Assembly: GCA_021799935.1 (NCBI GenBank)
Contig: JAJYZM010000024.1
Location: forward strand, 1-9,132
From: a bacterium
Lineage (GTDB): Bacteria; SZUA-79; Acidulodesulfobacterales; Acidulodesulfobacteraceae
Reading direction: 5' to 3'
DNA length: 9,132 bases
The position numbers and the translations under genes were made by a program. Shown here piece after piece: positions 1 to 6,637 of this stretch (positions are counted from its first letter, which is position 1; every line of letters starts with the position of its first letter). The notes below the pieces were generated by a model. That model ran no database searches, was not told the origin of the DNA, and worked only from the letters and a program-made list of their open reading frames with translations.

Positions 1-156
1 GGAAGGACGCCTAAGTTTAAAGTGAGAGCGCACAACAGATGTCCGATATGCGGAAGGCCGAGAGGTTATTACAGAAAATTCGATATGTGCAGAATTTGTT
101 TCAGGACATACTCCAGCAAAGGTCTTATACCCGGCGTTACCAAATCTAGCTGGTAA
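1..156 (+). CDS. rpsN: 30S ribosomal protein S14, zinc-binding type (partial, 5' end outside window)
   Basis: This is the C-terminal 51 codons of small-subunit protein S14, which binds 16S rRNA in the head of the 30S subunit. The reading frame is open from base 1 and ends at TAA 154-156. Two CxxC pairs are visible (Cys at codons 14/17 and 30/33 of the visible part, in the contexts RCPICGRPR and MCRICFR). They form the zinc ribbon of the short 'type Z' S14. The ending PGVTKSSW matches the family's usual PGVxKxSW. Type Z proteins are normally about 61 residues, so only about 10 N-terminal residues should be missing. It lies 49 bases before rpsH, the usual spc order. Identification is secure; only the start is unseen. 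Confidence 0.96.
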   Translation, partial: GRTPKFKVRAHNRCPICGRPRGYYRKFDMCRICFRTYSSKGLIPGVTKSSW

Positions 157-205
157 ATAACTAATTTTTTTTAATGCATTATATTAAGAGAGGAAAAAAT
201 AGAAA

Positions 206-604
206 ATGACTTACCCGATTTCAGATATGATAGTGAGAATAAAAAATGCCTATAAAGCAGGTAAAGAAAAAGTTAATATGCCGTATTCGGGGTTGAAAGA
301 AAATATATGCGAAATATTAAAGAGAGAGGGGTTCATAGAAGATTACTCCGTCGAAAATGCGGATGCCGTTTCAACTAAAAATATCAGTATAAAGCTGGCT
401 TATTATGAAAGCAAAAAACCGACGGTTATCGATATTAAAACTACCAGCACTCCGGGAATAAGATTCTATAAAAAAGCGAAAGACATCAGGGCATATAAAA
501 ACGGATTAGGGATAGAGATATTTTCAACTTCCTCAGGAATTCTATCGGATGTCGAATGTAAGGAAAAAAAAGTCGGCGGGCTTTCGCTGTTAAAAGTTTT
601 TTAA
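206..604 (+). CDS. rpsH: 30S ribosomal protein S8
   Basis: S8 (132 aa, normal length) is a primary 16S rRNA-binding protein of the 30S platform, and in E. coli it represses translation of the spc operon. The N-terminal PISDMIVRIKNA (residues 4-15) and central STPGIRFY (81-88) are family hallmarks, followed by the rRNA-binding FSTSSGILSD region (106-115). The ATG is preceded by a purine-rich AGAGAGGA site at 187-194. Oddly, the C-terminal motif, usually VGGE followed by a hydrophobic tail ending in V-W, is VGGLSLLKVF here. The glutamate is replaced by leucine and the last residue is Phe, while the rest is ordinary. The protein is complete and in frame. No S8-binding RNA site can be judged, because the usual site lies upstream of the window. 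Confidence 0.97.
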   Translation: MTYPISDMIVRIKNAYKAGKEKVNMPYSGLKENICEILKREGFIEDYSVENADAVSTKNISIKLAYYESKKPTVIDIKTTSTPGIRFYKKAKDIRAYKNGLGIEIFSTSSGILSDVECKEKKVGGLSLLKVF

Positions 605-631
605 TAATATAAATAAAAAGGTATCGATAAA

Positions 632-1171
632 ATGTCTAGAATAGGTAAAAAAATTATTGAAATCCCCAAAGAAGTCAAAGTAGAGTTGAACGGCGATATC
701 TTAACTTCTTCGGGGCCTTTAGGGAAAATTTCTAAAAAAATTCCGGAGGGGATAGCTTTAGACATCGATAAATCAGCCGTTTCAGTTAAATTAAAGGACA
801 ATGACCAAAATTTCGAAAAATTTACCGGATTGACCAGAACTATTATAGCAAACGCAATTATCGGCGTCGTAAAGGGATTCTCGAAAGACCTTGAGATTAT
901 CGGAGTAGGATACAGGGCGGAAGTGAAGAATAAAAATCTGGTGTTAAATTTAGGCTTTTCGCATCAGGTGAATTTTAAAATTCCCGAAGGAATAAAAATA
1001 GCGGTAGAAAAAAATACTTTACTGAAAATTACCGGATTCGATAAAGAGCTCGTAGGACTCGTTGCTTCTCAAATTAGGGAATTAAAAAAACCGGAGCCTT
1101 ATAAAGGCAAGGGCATTAAATATTCAGACGAAGTTATAAAGCGAAAAGTCGGCAAAGCATCCGGAAAATAA
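632..1171 (+). CDS. rplF: 50S ribosomal protein L6
   Basis: L6 (179 aa, usual 175-185) sits at the base of the L7/L12 stalk, binding 23S rRNA near the sarcin-ricin loop and helping form the factor-binding site. It opens with MSRIGKKIIEIP and has the two-domain L6 pattern. Visible marks are the GLTRTIIANAI segment (66-76), GVGYRA (91-96) at the start of the second domain, and the C-terminal signature PEPYKGKGIKY (154-164). The ATG follows an AAAAGG site (616-621) at 10-base spacing, 27 bases after rpsH. Nothing is unusual in length or motifs. Confidence 0.97.
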   Translation: MSRIGKKIIEIPKEVKVELNGDILTSSGPLGKISKKIPEGIALDIDKSAVSVKLKDNDQNFEKFTGLTRTIIANAIIGVVKGFSKDLEIIGVGYRAEVKNKNLVLNLGFSHQVNFKIPEGIKIAVEKNTLLKITGFDKELVGLVASQIRELKKPEPYKGKGIKYSDEVIKRKVGKASGK

Positions 1172-1227
1172 AATAAACATCACAGAAGGGGCAGGATTTA
1201 AATCTATACCTAAAAAGAGGTTCTAAA

Positions 1228-1584
1228 ATGAAAGATAAAATTGAAAAGAGATTGCGCAGGAAAGCGCATATCAAAAAGGTTATGAAAAATAACATTAAGC
1301 CGCGTTTGTGCGTGTTTAAAAGTTTAAACAATATTTACGTTCAGGTGTTTTCCCCGGATAATAACGTTCTTGCCCAGGCATCTTCTCTTTCCAAGGAGAT
1401 AAAAGGAAAGATTAAAGGGCACGGCGGCAATGTAGATGCCGCTAAAATAGTCGGGATGGAAATTGCCGAATTATGCAGGCAGAAATCGATAATAGATGTT
1501 GCATTCGACAGGAATGGATATATATATCACGGAAGAGTTAAGGCATTAGCAGATGCCGCAAGAGAAAACGGGTTAAATTTTTAG
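1228..1584 (+). CDS. rplR: 50S ribosomal protein L18
   Basis: L18 (118 aa, typical) binds 5S rRNA and helps anchor it in the central protuberance of the 50S subunit. The N-terminus is strongly basic (RLRRKAHIKKVMKNN), as expected for the rRNA-contacting tail. It is followed by the family core KPRLCVFKSLNNIYVQV, and the C-terminal signature FDRNGYIYHGRVKALADAAR (from about residue 92) is near-consensus. AGAGGT at 1216-1221 lies 6 bases before the ATG. The 56-base spacer from rplF shows no terminator. Gene and start are secure. Confidence 0.97.
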   Translation: MKDKIEKRLRRKAHIKKVMKNNIKPRLCVFKSLNNIYVQVFSPDNNVLAQASSLSKEIKGKIKGHGGNVDAAKIVGMEIAELCRQKSIIDVAFDRNGYIYHGRVKALADAARENGLNF

Positions 1585-1597
1585 ATATTTGAATATT

Positions 1598-1602
1598 GGA
1601 GG
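1598..1602 (+). promoter_or_regulatory. Shine-Dalgarno site that fixes the rpsE start
   Basis: GGAGG lies 5 bases before the TTG at 1608. Another in-frame TTG at 1596-1598 overlaps this site and has no Shine-Dalgarno of its own, so the start should be 1608 rather than 1596. Confidence 0.85.
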
Positions 1603-1607
1603 ATAAT

Positions 1608-2093
1608 TTGGAGAAGTTAAGCGTTGAAGATTTAAATATTAAGGATAAAGTTATCCATATTTCAAGAGTTGCCAAGGTTGTTAAAGGCGGAAGGCGCTTC
1701 GGTTTTTCTGCATTGGTAGTGGCGGGAGATCCGGATGCGAATTTTGTAGGCATAGGTCTTGGAAAAGCCAAAGAAGTGCCGGAGGCAATTAGAAAAGGAA
1801 CCGAACAGGCAAAGAAAAATTTAATAAGAGTTAAAGTTCATAAAAATTCAATCCCTCATGAGCAATACGGAAAGAGCGGAGCCGGTTACGTATTTATGAA
1901 ACCCGCTCCTGAAGGAACCGGAATAATCGCCGGCGGAGCTATGAGGGCAATTTTTGAACTTTCGGGGGTAAGAAACGTTTACGCCAAGTCTATCGGCTCA
2001 TCTAATCCCCATAATGTGGCAAATGCGACGCTGAAATGCATTTCATCCTTTTTTTATAAAGGGGAGCTCGGGAAAAGAAGAAAAAAATCATAA
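1608..2093 (+). CDS. rpsE: 30S ribosomal protein S5
   Basis: S5 (161 aa from the chosen start) lies at the mRNA entrance of the 30S subunit and contributes to decoding fidelity. The N-terminal half is the S5 double-stranded RNA-binding-like domain ([22 protein letters not shown], then VVAGDP and VGIGLGKA). The C-terminal domain carries the conserved [18 protein letters not shown] and [14 protein letters not shown] motifs. The start is TTG at 1608, five bases after GGAGG; an in-frame TTG four codons upstream overlaps the Shine-Dalgarno and is rejected. The next gene is rplO, whereas many bacteria have rpmD (L30) in between. Function is certain and the start choice is well supported. Confidence 0.96.
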   Translation: MEKLSVEDLNIKDKVIHISRVAKVVKGGRRFGFSALVVAGDPDANFVGIGLGKAKEVPEAIRKGTEQAKKNLIRVKVHKNSIPHEQYGKSGAGYVFMKPAPEGTGIIAGGAMRAIFELSGVRNVYAKSIGSSNPHNVANATLKCISSFFYKGELGKRRKKS

Positions 2094-2130
2094 ATAAATA
2101 TTATAGAATGAGAAAGAGGAAGACAATTAA

Positions 2131-2565
2131 ATGGTTAATTTAAGCGAATTCGGCAAGCATAATAATAAGAATAAAAAAAGGCTCGGAAGAGGTTCCGGCT
2201 CAGGACACGGACAGACATCCGGCAAAGGAAATAAAGGCCAGAATGCAAGAGCCGGAGGCGGAGTAAGGCCTGGATTTGAAGGCGGCCAGATGCCTTACGG
2301 CAGAAGAGTCCCTAAAAGGGGTTTTAATAATCCTCTTCGGGAACAGATCGCTATCGTAAATTTTACCGCTATTGAAAATATAAAAAGCGATAATATAGAT
2401 ATAAATATTTTAAAAGAAAGCGGAATATTAAAAGAAAGCGAAAATAAATTTAAACTATTAGGTTCCGGAGAAATTAGCCGCAAGATTAATGTCGTTTGCG
2501 ATAAAATTTCTAAAAATGCTAAAGAAAAAATAGAAAAAAGCGGCGGAACCGTAAGGATAATATAA
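2131..2565 (+). CDS. rplO: 50S ribosomal protein L15
   Basis: L15 (144 aa, typical) is a late-assembly 50S protein with a long glycine- and arginine-rich N-terminal extension threading through 23S rRNA. That extension is clear here: GRGSGSGHGQTSGKGNKGQ (about residues 19-37), then PGFEGGQMPYGRRVPKRGF. The family usually has MPLYRRLPKRGF, so 'PYGRRV' is a mild variant. The C-terminal globular part (KLLGSGEI ... KIEKSGGTVRII) is normal. It holds a near-perfect 18-base tandem repeat encoding ILKESG/ILKESE (residues 93-104). AGAGGA at 2115-2120 serves as the ribosome-binding site. Only 37 bases separate it from rpsE, too few for rpmD. Confidence 0.97.
   Translation: MVNLSEFGKHNNKNKKRLGRGSGSGHGQTSGKGNKGQNARAGGGVRPGFEGGQMPYGRRVPKRGFNNPLREQIAIVNFTAIENIKSDNIDINILKESGILKESENKFKLLGSGEISRKINVVCDKISKNAKEKIEKSGGTVRII
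2407..2442 (+). repeat. 18-bp in-frame tandem repeat within rplO
   Basis: Two adjacent 18-base units (2407-2424 and 2425-2442) match at 16 of 18 positions and encode Ile-Leu-Lys-Glu-Ser-Gly and Ile-Leu-Lys-Glu-Ser-Glu. L15 proteins commonly have a similar LKxxGLIK-type stretch here, so the repeat may be convergence in an A-rich gene rather than a recent duplication. Confidence 0.6.
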
Positions 2566-2570
2566 AAATA

Positions 2571-3869
2571 ATGGCTCAAAGTTTTGAAAATTTAGGAAAA
2601 ATACCTGAACTGCGCAACCGTATACTTTATACGCTTTTGATGTTCATAGTGTTCAGGATAGGCGTCCATATTACGACTCCAGGCGTCAACCCCGTAGCTT
2701 TGTCCCAGTTTTTTAACGCATCCAACAGCAATTTATTCGGGCTTTTTAATATGTTTACAGGGGGGGCGTTAGCGCGTTTTTCCATATTTTCTCTCGGTAT
2801 TATGCCGTATATAAGCTCCTCGATAATATTTCAGATGTTGCCCATGGTAATCCCTTCCCTTGACAGGCTTCAGAAAGAAGGCGAAGCCGGAAGAAAGAAA
2901 TTTATGCAATATACGAGATACGGAACGGTACTGCTTTCCTTATTTCAATCTATCGGTATAAGTTACGGAATCGAAGCAATGAGAAGTCCCGACGGGCTCC
3001 CCGTAGTTATGCATCCGGGGATGAGTTTTTTAATTATATCGGTTATTGCTCTTACGGCAGGCACTATATTTGTTATGTGGATCGGCGAAGAGATATCGGA
3101 GCACGGCATAGGCAACGGCATTTCATTGATTATATTCGCCGGAATAGTTGCGGCAATACCCGGCGCATTTATGAATACTATTAAAATGGTTCAGCTTGGC
3201 GAAATTAATATCATGCTGTTAATCTTAATACTCGCATTAATGATTTTGGTAATCGGTTTTATTGTTTTCGTAGAGTCCGCACAAAGACGCATTCCCATAC
3301 AGTATGCAAAAAAAATGGTCGGAAGAAAACTGTATTCCGGCCAGACCAGCTACCTTCCTTTGAAGGTAAATACTCCGGGGGTAATTCCTCCTATTTTTGC
3401 AATGTCGATACTGCTTTTTCCCGCGACGATAGCCAATTTTATTAAAATACCCGTTTTCGAAAGGGTATCGGAGTATTTAAACCCTAACGGAGTTCTTTAT
3501 AATATAATTTTTGTTATTTTAATTTTTTTCTTTTGCTATTTCTATACGGCAATTACGTTTAAAGTGGATGATGTTGCCGACGACCTGCGCAAATACGGAG
3601 GAAACGTTCCGGGAATTAAACCCGGGAAGTCCACCTCGTTGTTTATAGATAAAATTTTAAACAGGGTAACTTTTATCGGCGCTATATATGTTTCATTGAT
3701 TTGCCTCCTGCCTACGATTTTAATCAATAAATTCCATGTTCCGTTCTATTTTGGAGGAACCGGCCTTTTAATCGTCGTAGTCGTAGCTATGGATACAATA
3801 GTGCAGATACAGTCTCATTTATTATATAGAAATTATGACAGCCTGTTAAAAAAAGCGTCAAAAAAATAA
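2571..3869 (+). CDS. secY: Protein translocase channel subunit SecY
   Basis: SecY (432 aa, typical) is the pore-forming subunit of the SecYEG complex in the cytoplasmic membrane. It exports unfolded proteins and inserts membrane proteins. About ten hydrophobic segments are visible, the first near residues 17-37. The MFTGGALARFSIFSLGIMPYISSSIIFQ region (61-88) covers the plug and second segment, IGEEISEHGIGNGIS is at 171-185, and ESAQRRIPIQYAKKMVG at 235-251. The cytoplasmic loop ADDLRKYGGNVPGIKPG (336-352) is the site associated with SecA and ribosome contact, and the end GGTGLLIVVVVAMDT is standard. The ATG lies 5 bases after the rplO stop. The nearest purine-rich site (AAGGA, 2553-2557) is 13 bases away, so translational coupling to rplO is likely. 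Confidence 0.98.
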   Translation: MAQSFENLGKIPELRNRILYTLLMFIVFRIGVHITTPGVNPVALSQFFNASNSNLFGLFNMFTGGALARFSIFSLGIMPYISSSIIFQMLPMVIPSLDRLQKEGEAGRKKFMQYTRYGTVLLSLFQSIGISYGIEAMRSPDGLPVVMHPGMSFLIISVIALTAGTIFVMWIGEEISEHGIGNGISLIIFAGIVAAIPGAFMNTIKMVQLGEINIMLLILILALMILVIGFIVFVESAQRRIPIQYAKKMVGRKLYSGQTSYLPLKVNTPGVIPPIFAMSILLFPATIANFIKIPVFERVSEYLNPNGVLYNIIFVILIFFFCYFYTAITFKVDDVADDLRKYGGNVPGIKPGKSTSLFIDKILNRVTFIGAIYVSLICLLPTILINKFHVPFYFGGTGLLIVVVVAMDTIVQIQSHLLYRNYDSLLKKASKK

Positions 3870-3891
3870 TTTAACATAGTAAGGAGTAAAA

Positions 3892-4539
3892 ATGAAAAGC
3901 AAAATTTATATTTTAATCGGACCTCCCGGCGCCGGTAAAGGAACCCAGGCAAAAAATATTGCCAATACGAAAGACTTTATATTGATTTCCACAGGAGACC
4001 TATTGAGAGAAAACGTGGAGAAAAAAACGGAATTGGGCAAAATTGCAAAATCGTATATGGATAAAGGCGAATTTGTTCCTATAGATTTAGTCGCCAAGAT
4101 AATTAAGGCTAATATTCAGCAGAATCTTGGCAAAAACGGTTTTCTATTCGACGGTTTTCCGAGAGATTTATCTCAAAACGTCTTATTAGACGGCATGCTC
4201 AAAGAGTTTAACCTTGAAGTAGATAAAGTTATTTATATAGACGTTAAAGATGAAGCTATACTTGAGAGGCTTACGAACAGAAGAGTCTGTCCGAAATGCA
4301 AAAAAGTGTATCATATGAAATTCAATAAGCCTAAAAACGACGAGTTATGCGACGATTGCGGAGTTTCATTAATAACTAGGGACGACGACAAGCCGGAAGT
4401 TATTAAAAATAGGCTGGCGACGTATCATAAATCTACGCATCCTTTGGTTGAGCATTTTGAAAAATTAGGCAAAGTAATCAGGATTAACGGCGAAAAATCT
4501 CCTAAAGAGGTAGAAAACGAAATAATTTCGCATATCTAA
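3892..4539 (+). CDS. adk: Adenylate kinase, long form with zinc-binding LID
   Basis: Adenylate kinase (215 aa) catalyses ATP + AMP = 2 ADP in the cytosol and balances adenylate pools. The P-loop GPPGAGKGT is at residues 10-18, STGDLLR of the AMP site at 33-39, and FDGFPR at 86-91. The LID domain carries four cysteines (C133, C136, C153, C156; CPKC and CDDC), the zinc-binding version found in many Gram-positive and deltaproteobacterial enzymes. The catalytic arginine region NRLATYHKSTHPLVEHF begins near 173. AAGGAG (3881-3886) is 5 bases before the ATG, a strong ribosome-binding site. The place between secY and map is common in bacteria. Confidence 0.97.
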   Translation: MKSKIYILIGPPGAGKGTQAKNIANTKDFILISTGDLLRENVEKKTELGKIAKSYMDKGEFVPIDLVAKIIKANIQQNLGKNGFLFDGFPRDLSQNVLLDGMLKEFNLEVDKVIYIDVKDEAILERLTNRRVCPKCKKVYHMKFNKPKNDELCDDCGVSLITRDDDKPEVIKNRLATYHKSTHPLVEHFEKLGKVIRINGEKSPKEVENEIISHI

Positions 4540-4548
4540 TCCGGTAAG

Positions 4549-5289
4549 ATGGTCAACCTTAAAAGCAAAATAGATATAGAAGGCATAAAAAAAGCGGGCG
4601 AAATAGTAAATAAAGTATTAAATGAGTTATCGGCTATGACTGAGCCGGGTATGAAAACGATAGAATACGATATTGTTGCGGAAAAGAAGGCATTGTCTTC
4701 AGGCGCAACTCCGGCTTTTAAGGGATACAACGGGTTTCCTTATTCCGTATGCGTATCGGTAAACGAAGAAGTCGTACACGGTTTTCCTTCTCAGAGAAAA
4801 TTGAGGGAAGGGGATATAGTAAGTTTGGATTACGGCATTCATTATAACGGTTATTATGCGGATGCCGCGGTTACGGTTCCCGTAGGCAATGTTGCGAGTT
4901 CGGCTTTAAATTTAATGGAAATTACGAAGGAAGCTTTGAATATAGGGATATCAAAAGCTGTTTGCGGCAATAAAATTAACGACATTTCAACAGCGATTGA
5001 AAATTTTGTTATTCAGAATAAATATTCCGTAGTAAAAGATTTTGTAGGCCACGGGGTCGGTTTTAAATTGCATGAAGACCCGCAAGTTCCTAATTATTAT
5101 ATCGAAGCAAACGACGTACCGATAAAAAATGGAATGGTAATAGCGATAGAGCCGATGGTTAATGAATTTTCTTATAAGGTAAAGATTAAAGAAAACAGGT
5201 GGACGGTTGTTACTAAAGATAAAGGGTTGTCGGCTCATTTTGAGCATACGGTTGCAATAACGAATGAGGGTCCGCAAATTCTTACATAG
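4549..5289 (+). CDS. map: Methionine aminopeptidase, type I
   Basis: This two-metal enzyme (246 aa) removes the initiator methionine from new proteins at the ribosome. All five expected metal ligands are visible: D94 (SLDYG), D105 (YYADAAVT), H168 (GHGVG), E201 (IEPM) and E232 (FEHT). The nearby histidines H77 (VVHGFP) and H175 ([11 protein letters not shown]) are also present. There is no N-terminal zinc-finger extension. The ATG is 9 bases after the adk stop with only a weak GGTAAG purine stretch before it, so translation is probably coupled to adk. The start is supported because [17 protein letters not shown] aligns with the family's usual opening. Its place next to secY and infA is conserved. 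Confidence 0.97.
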   Translation: MVNLKSKIDIEGIKKAGEIVNKVLNELSAMTEPGMKTIEYDIVAEKKALSSGATPAFKGYNGFPYSVCVSVNEEVVHGFPSQRKLREGDIVSLDYGIHYNGYYADAAVTVPVGNVASSALNLMEITKEALNIGISKAVCGNKINDISTAIENFVIQNKYSVVKDFVGHGVGFKLHEDPQVPNYYIEANDVPIKNGMVIAIEPMVNEFSYKVKIKENRWTVVTKDKGLSAHFEHTVAITNEGPQILT

Positions 5290-5297
5290 GAAAATTT

Positions 5298-5519
5298 ATG
5301 TCTAATAAAGAAGATTTAATCGAAGTCGAAGGAACGGTTGTAGAACCTCTTCCTAATGCAATGTTTAGAGTCGAATTGGAAAACGGATATAAAGTGCTTG
5401 CCCACATATCCGGAAAAATGCGCATGCATTACATTAAGATTCTGGCAGGCGATAAAGTGACCGTTCAGTTGTCGCCGTATGATTTAACCAGAGGGCGCAT
5501 TATTTTCAGAGGAAAGTAA
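5298..5519 (+). CDS. infA: Translation initiation factor IF-1
   Basis: IF-1 (73 aa; family 71-73) is a single OB-fold protein that occupies the 30S A site during initiation and works with IF-2 and IF-3. The sequence is near-consensus throughout: [31 protein letters not shown], then [11 protein letters not shown]. The Shine-Dalgarno AGGA (5288-5291) overlaps the TAG stop of map, so the two genes are only 8 bases apart and probably coupled. A position between map and rpmJ is usual in many bacteria, though not in E. coli, where infA lies elsewhere. Confidence 0.98.
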   Translation: MSNKEDLIEVEGTVVEPLPNAMFRVELENGYKVLAHISGKMRMHYIKILAGDKVTVQLSPYDLTRGRIIFRGK

Positions 5520-5530
5520 ATAAATATAAT
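5503..5530 (+). promoter_or_regulatory. Possible internal sigma-70-type promoter upstream of rpmJ
   Basis: TATAAT at 5525-5530 is a perfect -10 hexamer. TTTTCA at 5503-5508 (4 of 6 matches to TTGACA) precedes it at 16-base spacing. Transcription would begin near 5537, before the rpmJ Shine-Dalgarno. The DNA is very AT-rich, so a chance match is quite possible. Confidence 0.3.
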
Positions 5531-5549
5531 AAAATAATATTCAAAATAA

Positions 5550-5555
5550 AAGGAG
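5550..5555 (+). promoter_or_regulatory. Shine-Dalgarno site supporting the rpmJ TTG start
   Basis: AAGGAG sits 6 bases before TTG 5562. No ATG lies in a suitable place, and the resulting protein begins MKVRSSVKK exactly as L36 does, so the TTG start is secure. Confidence 0.85.
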
Positions 5556-5561
5556 TCGGAA

Positions 5562-5675
5562 TTGAAAGTAAGGTCTTCGGTTAAAAAAATATGCGATAAA
5601 TGCAAAGTTATCAAAAGAAAGGGAGTCGTGAGAATTATCTGCGAAAACCCTAAACATAAGCAGCGCCAGGGTTGA
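5562..5675 (+). CDS. rpmJ: 50S ribosomal protein L36, zinc-binding form
   Basis: L36 (37 aa, the standard length) is the smallest 50S protein and stabilises 23S rRNA near the peptidyl-transferase and stalk-base region. The reading is [20 protein letters not shown] through to [10 protein letters not shown]. Its zinc ligands C11, C14, C27 and H32 are all present, so this is the zinc-dependent (C+) version. The start is TTG with AAGGAG 6 bases upstream and the stop is TGA 5673-5675. It lies between infA and rpsM, the common order. The match is unmistakable despite the short length. Confidence 0.96.
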   Translation: MKVRSSVKKICDKCKVIKRKGVVRIICENPKHKQRQG

Positions 5676-5701
5676 AATGATATACAAAATTAGCATATAT
5701 A
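5672..5701 (+). promoter_or_regulatory. Weak candidate promoter between rpmJ and rpsM
   Basis: TTGAAA (5672-5677, 5 of 6 matches to TTGACA) overlaps the rpmJ stop. TATATA (5696-5701, 4 of 6) follows at 18-base spacing. Transcription would start close to the rpsM Shine-Dalgarno (GGAGG, 5709-5713), leaving a very short leader. In E. coli the alpha operon has its own promoter before rpsM, but this one is only a tentative match. Confidence 0.2.
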
Positions 5702-5720
5702 AATATGTGGAGGATAAATA

Positions 5721-6095
5721 ATGGCAAGAATCTCGGGAATAGATTTACCAAAGAATAAAAGGATAGAAATAGCTTTAACTTATATTTACGGTATCGGCCG
5801 CGCATTGTCGAACGGCATTCTGAAAAGAGCCGGCGTTGCTATAGAGACTAAAGTGAAAGATTTGACGGATATTCAGGTAAATAATATAAGACAGCAGATA
5901 GACAGCGAATTCAAAGTCGAAGGCGATTTAAGAAGAGAAGTCCAGATGAATATAAAAAGGCTTATCGATATAGGCAGCTATAGAGGGTTAAGGCATAAAA
6001 GAGGACTGCCCGCGAGGGGACAGAGAACCAAAACAAATGCGAGGACAAGAAAAGGACCGAGAAAGTCCACTATAGCGGCGGCAAAAGCCAAATAA
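5721..6095 (+). CDS. rpsM: 30S ribosomal protein S13
   Basis: S13 (124 aa, typical) sits at the top of the 30S head, bridges to the 50S subunit, and its C-terminal tail reaches the P-site tRNA. The N-terminus [21 protein letters not shown] and the helix-two-turns-helix motif [11 protein letters not shown] (22-32) are standard. The late signature [20 protein letters not shown] is intact, and the tail is basic ([17 protein letters not shown]). GGAGG (5709-5713) lies 7 bases before the ATG. It is the first gene of the alpha cluster. I saw no convincing S4-type pseudoknot in its short leader. Confidence 0.97.
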   Translation: MARISGIDLPKNKRIEIALTYIYGIGRALSNGILKRAGVAIETKVKDLTDIQVNNIRQQIDSEFKVEGDLRREVQMNIKRLIDIGSYRGLRHKRGLPARGQRTKTNARTRKGPRKSTIAAAKAK

Positions 6096-6166
6096 GGACA
6101 AATCAATTATAAAGCTCAGGTAATATATAATAATTATTAATTTAATTGGGATACTAAGAGGTATAA

Positions 6167-6562
6167 ATGGCTAACGTAAAAAAGAATGCGCCTAAAAAAA
6201 AGAAGGATAAAAAAAATATTCAAAATGCGATTGCCCATATAAAATCGACATTTAATAACACTATAGTGAGCATTACGGATTTGAGCGGAAATGTTCTTGC
6301 ATGGGCAAGCTCCGGAACAAGCGGATTCAAAGGGTCGAGAAAAAGCACTCCGTATGCCGGACAGGTTGCCGCCGAGCAGGCCGCAAAAAAAGTGTCGGAT
6401 TACGGCGTCGCAAACGTAGAAGTTTATATAAAAGGCCCCGGCGGCGGACGTGAATCCGCTCTCAGAGCGCTTCAAAGTTCCGGTTTTAATATAACGTTGA
6501 TTAAAGACGTTACGCCAATACCGCATAACGGATGCAGGCCTCCGAAAAGGAGAAGGGTTTAA
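6167..6562 (+). CDS. rpsK: 30S ribosomal protein S11
   Basis: S11 (131 aa, typical) is on the 30S platform near the mRNA exit and E site. A lysine-rich N-terminal tail (residues 5-17) precedes the core [20 protein letters not shown]. Next come [31 protein letters not shown], and the invariant C-terminus [25 protein letters not shown] (about 6155-6161) gives a good ribosome-binding site 5 bases before the ATG. The 71-base spacer from rpsM is AT-rich and includes the 12-base palindrome TAATAATTATTA (6128-6139). An antisense open frame of about 129 codons overlaps it but looks like a shadow. Confidence 0.97.
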   Translation: MANVKKNAPKKKKDKKNIQNAIAHIKSTFNNTIVSITDLSGNVLAWASSGTSGFKGSRKSTPYAGQVAAEQAAKKVSDYGVANVEVYIKGPGGGRESALRALQSSGFNITLIKDVTPIPHNGCRPPKRRRV

Positions 6563-6626
6563 CTTTTATATTTTAGATTATTATTATAATTAGATAAATT
6601 TACATATTAAGTAACATTGAAATAAC

Positions 6627-6632
6627 GAGGTG
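6627..6632 (+). promoter_or_regulatory. Shine-Dalgarno site supporting the rpsD TTG start
   Basis: GAGGTG lies 5 bases before TTG 6638. The protein from this codon begins MAKYNGPVCKLC, exactly as the S4 family does, so the TTG is the real start. Confidence 0.85.
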
Positions 6633-6637
6633 AAAAA

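Noticed and set aside
172..181. Palindrome TAATGCATTA in the rpsN-rpsH spacer
   Set aside because: It is ten bases with no loop, in AT-rich DNA within a co-transcribed spacer; chance is sufficient.
2295..2579. Antisense open frame of about 94 codons with hydrophobic stretches opposite rplO
   Set aside because: The hydrophobic look is the complement of Lys/Glu-rich A-rich codons; there is no supporting signal.
2760..2766. Run of seven G in secY as a phase-variation tract
   Set aside because: The run encodes the conserved Gly-Gly region in an essential gene that is fully in frame; switching it off would be lethal, so it is an ordinary codon coincidence.
4987..5277. Antisense open frame of about 96 codons opposite map
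   Set aside because: It is a shadow of the methionine aminopeptidase coding sequence, with no visible ribosome-binding site or recognisable domain.
6137..6526. Antisense open frame of about 129 codons opposite rpsK
   Set aside because: It lies almost wholly inside a certain ribosomal gene, its translation resembles no family I recognise, and the other overlapping frames in the window look equally accidental.
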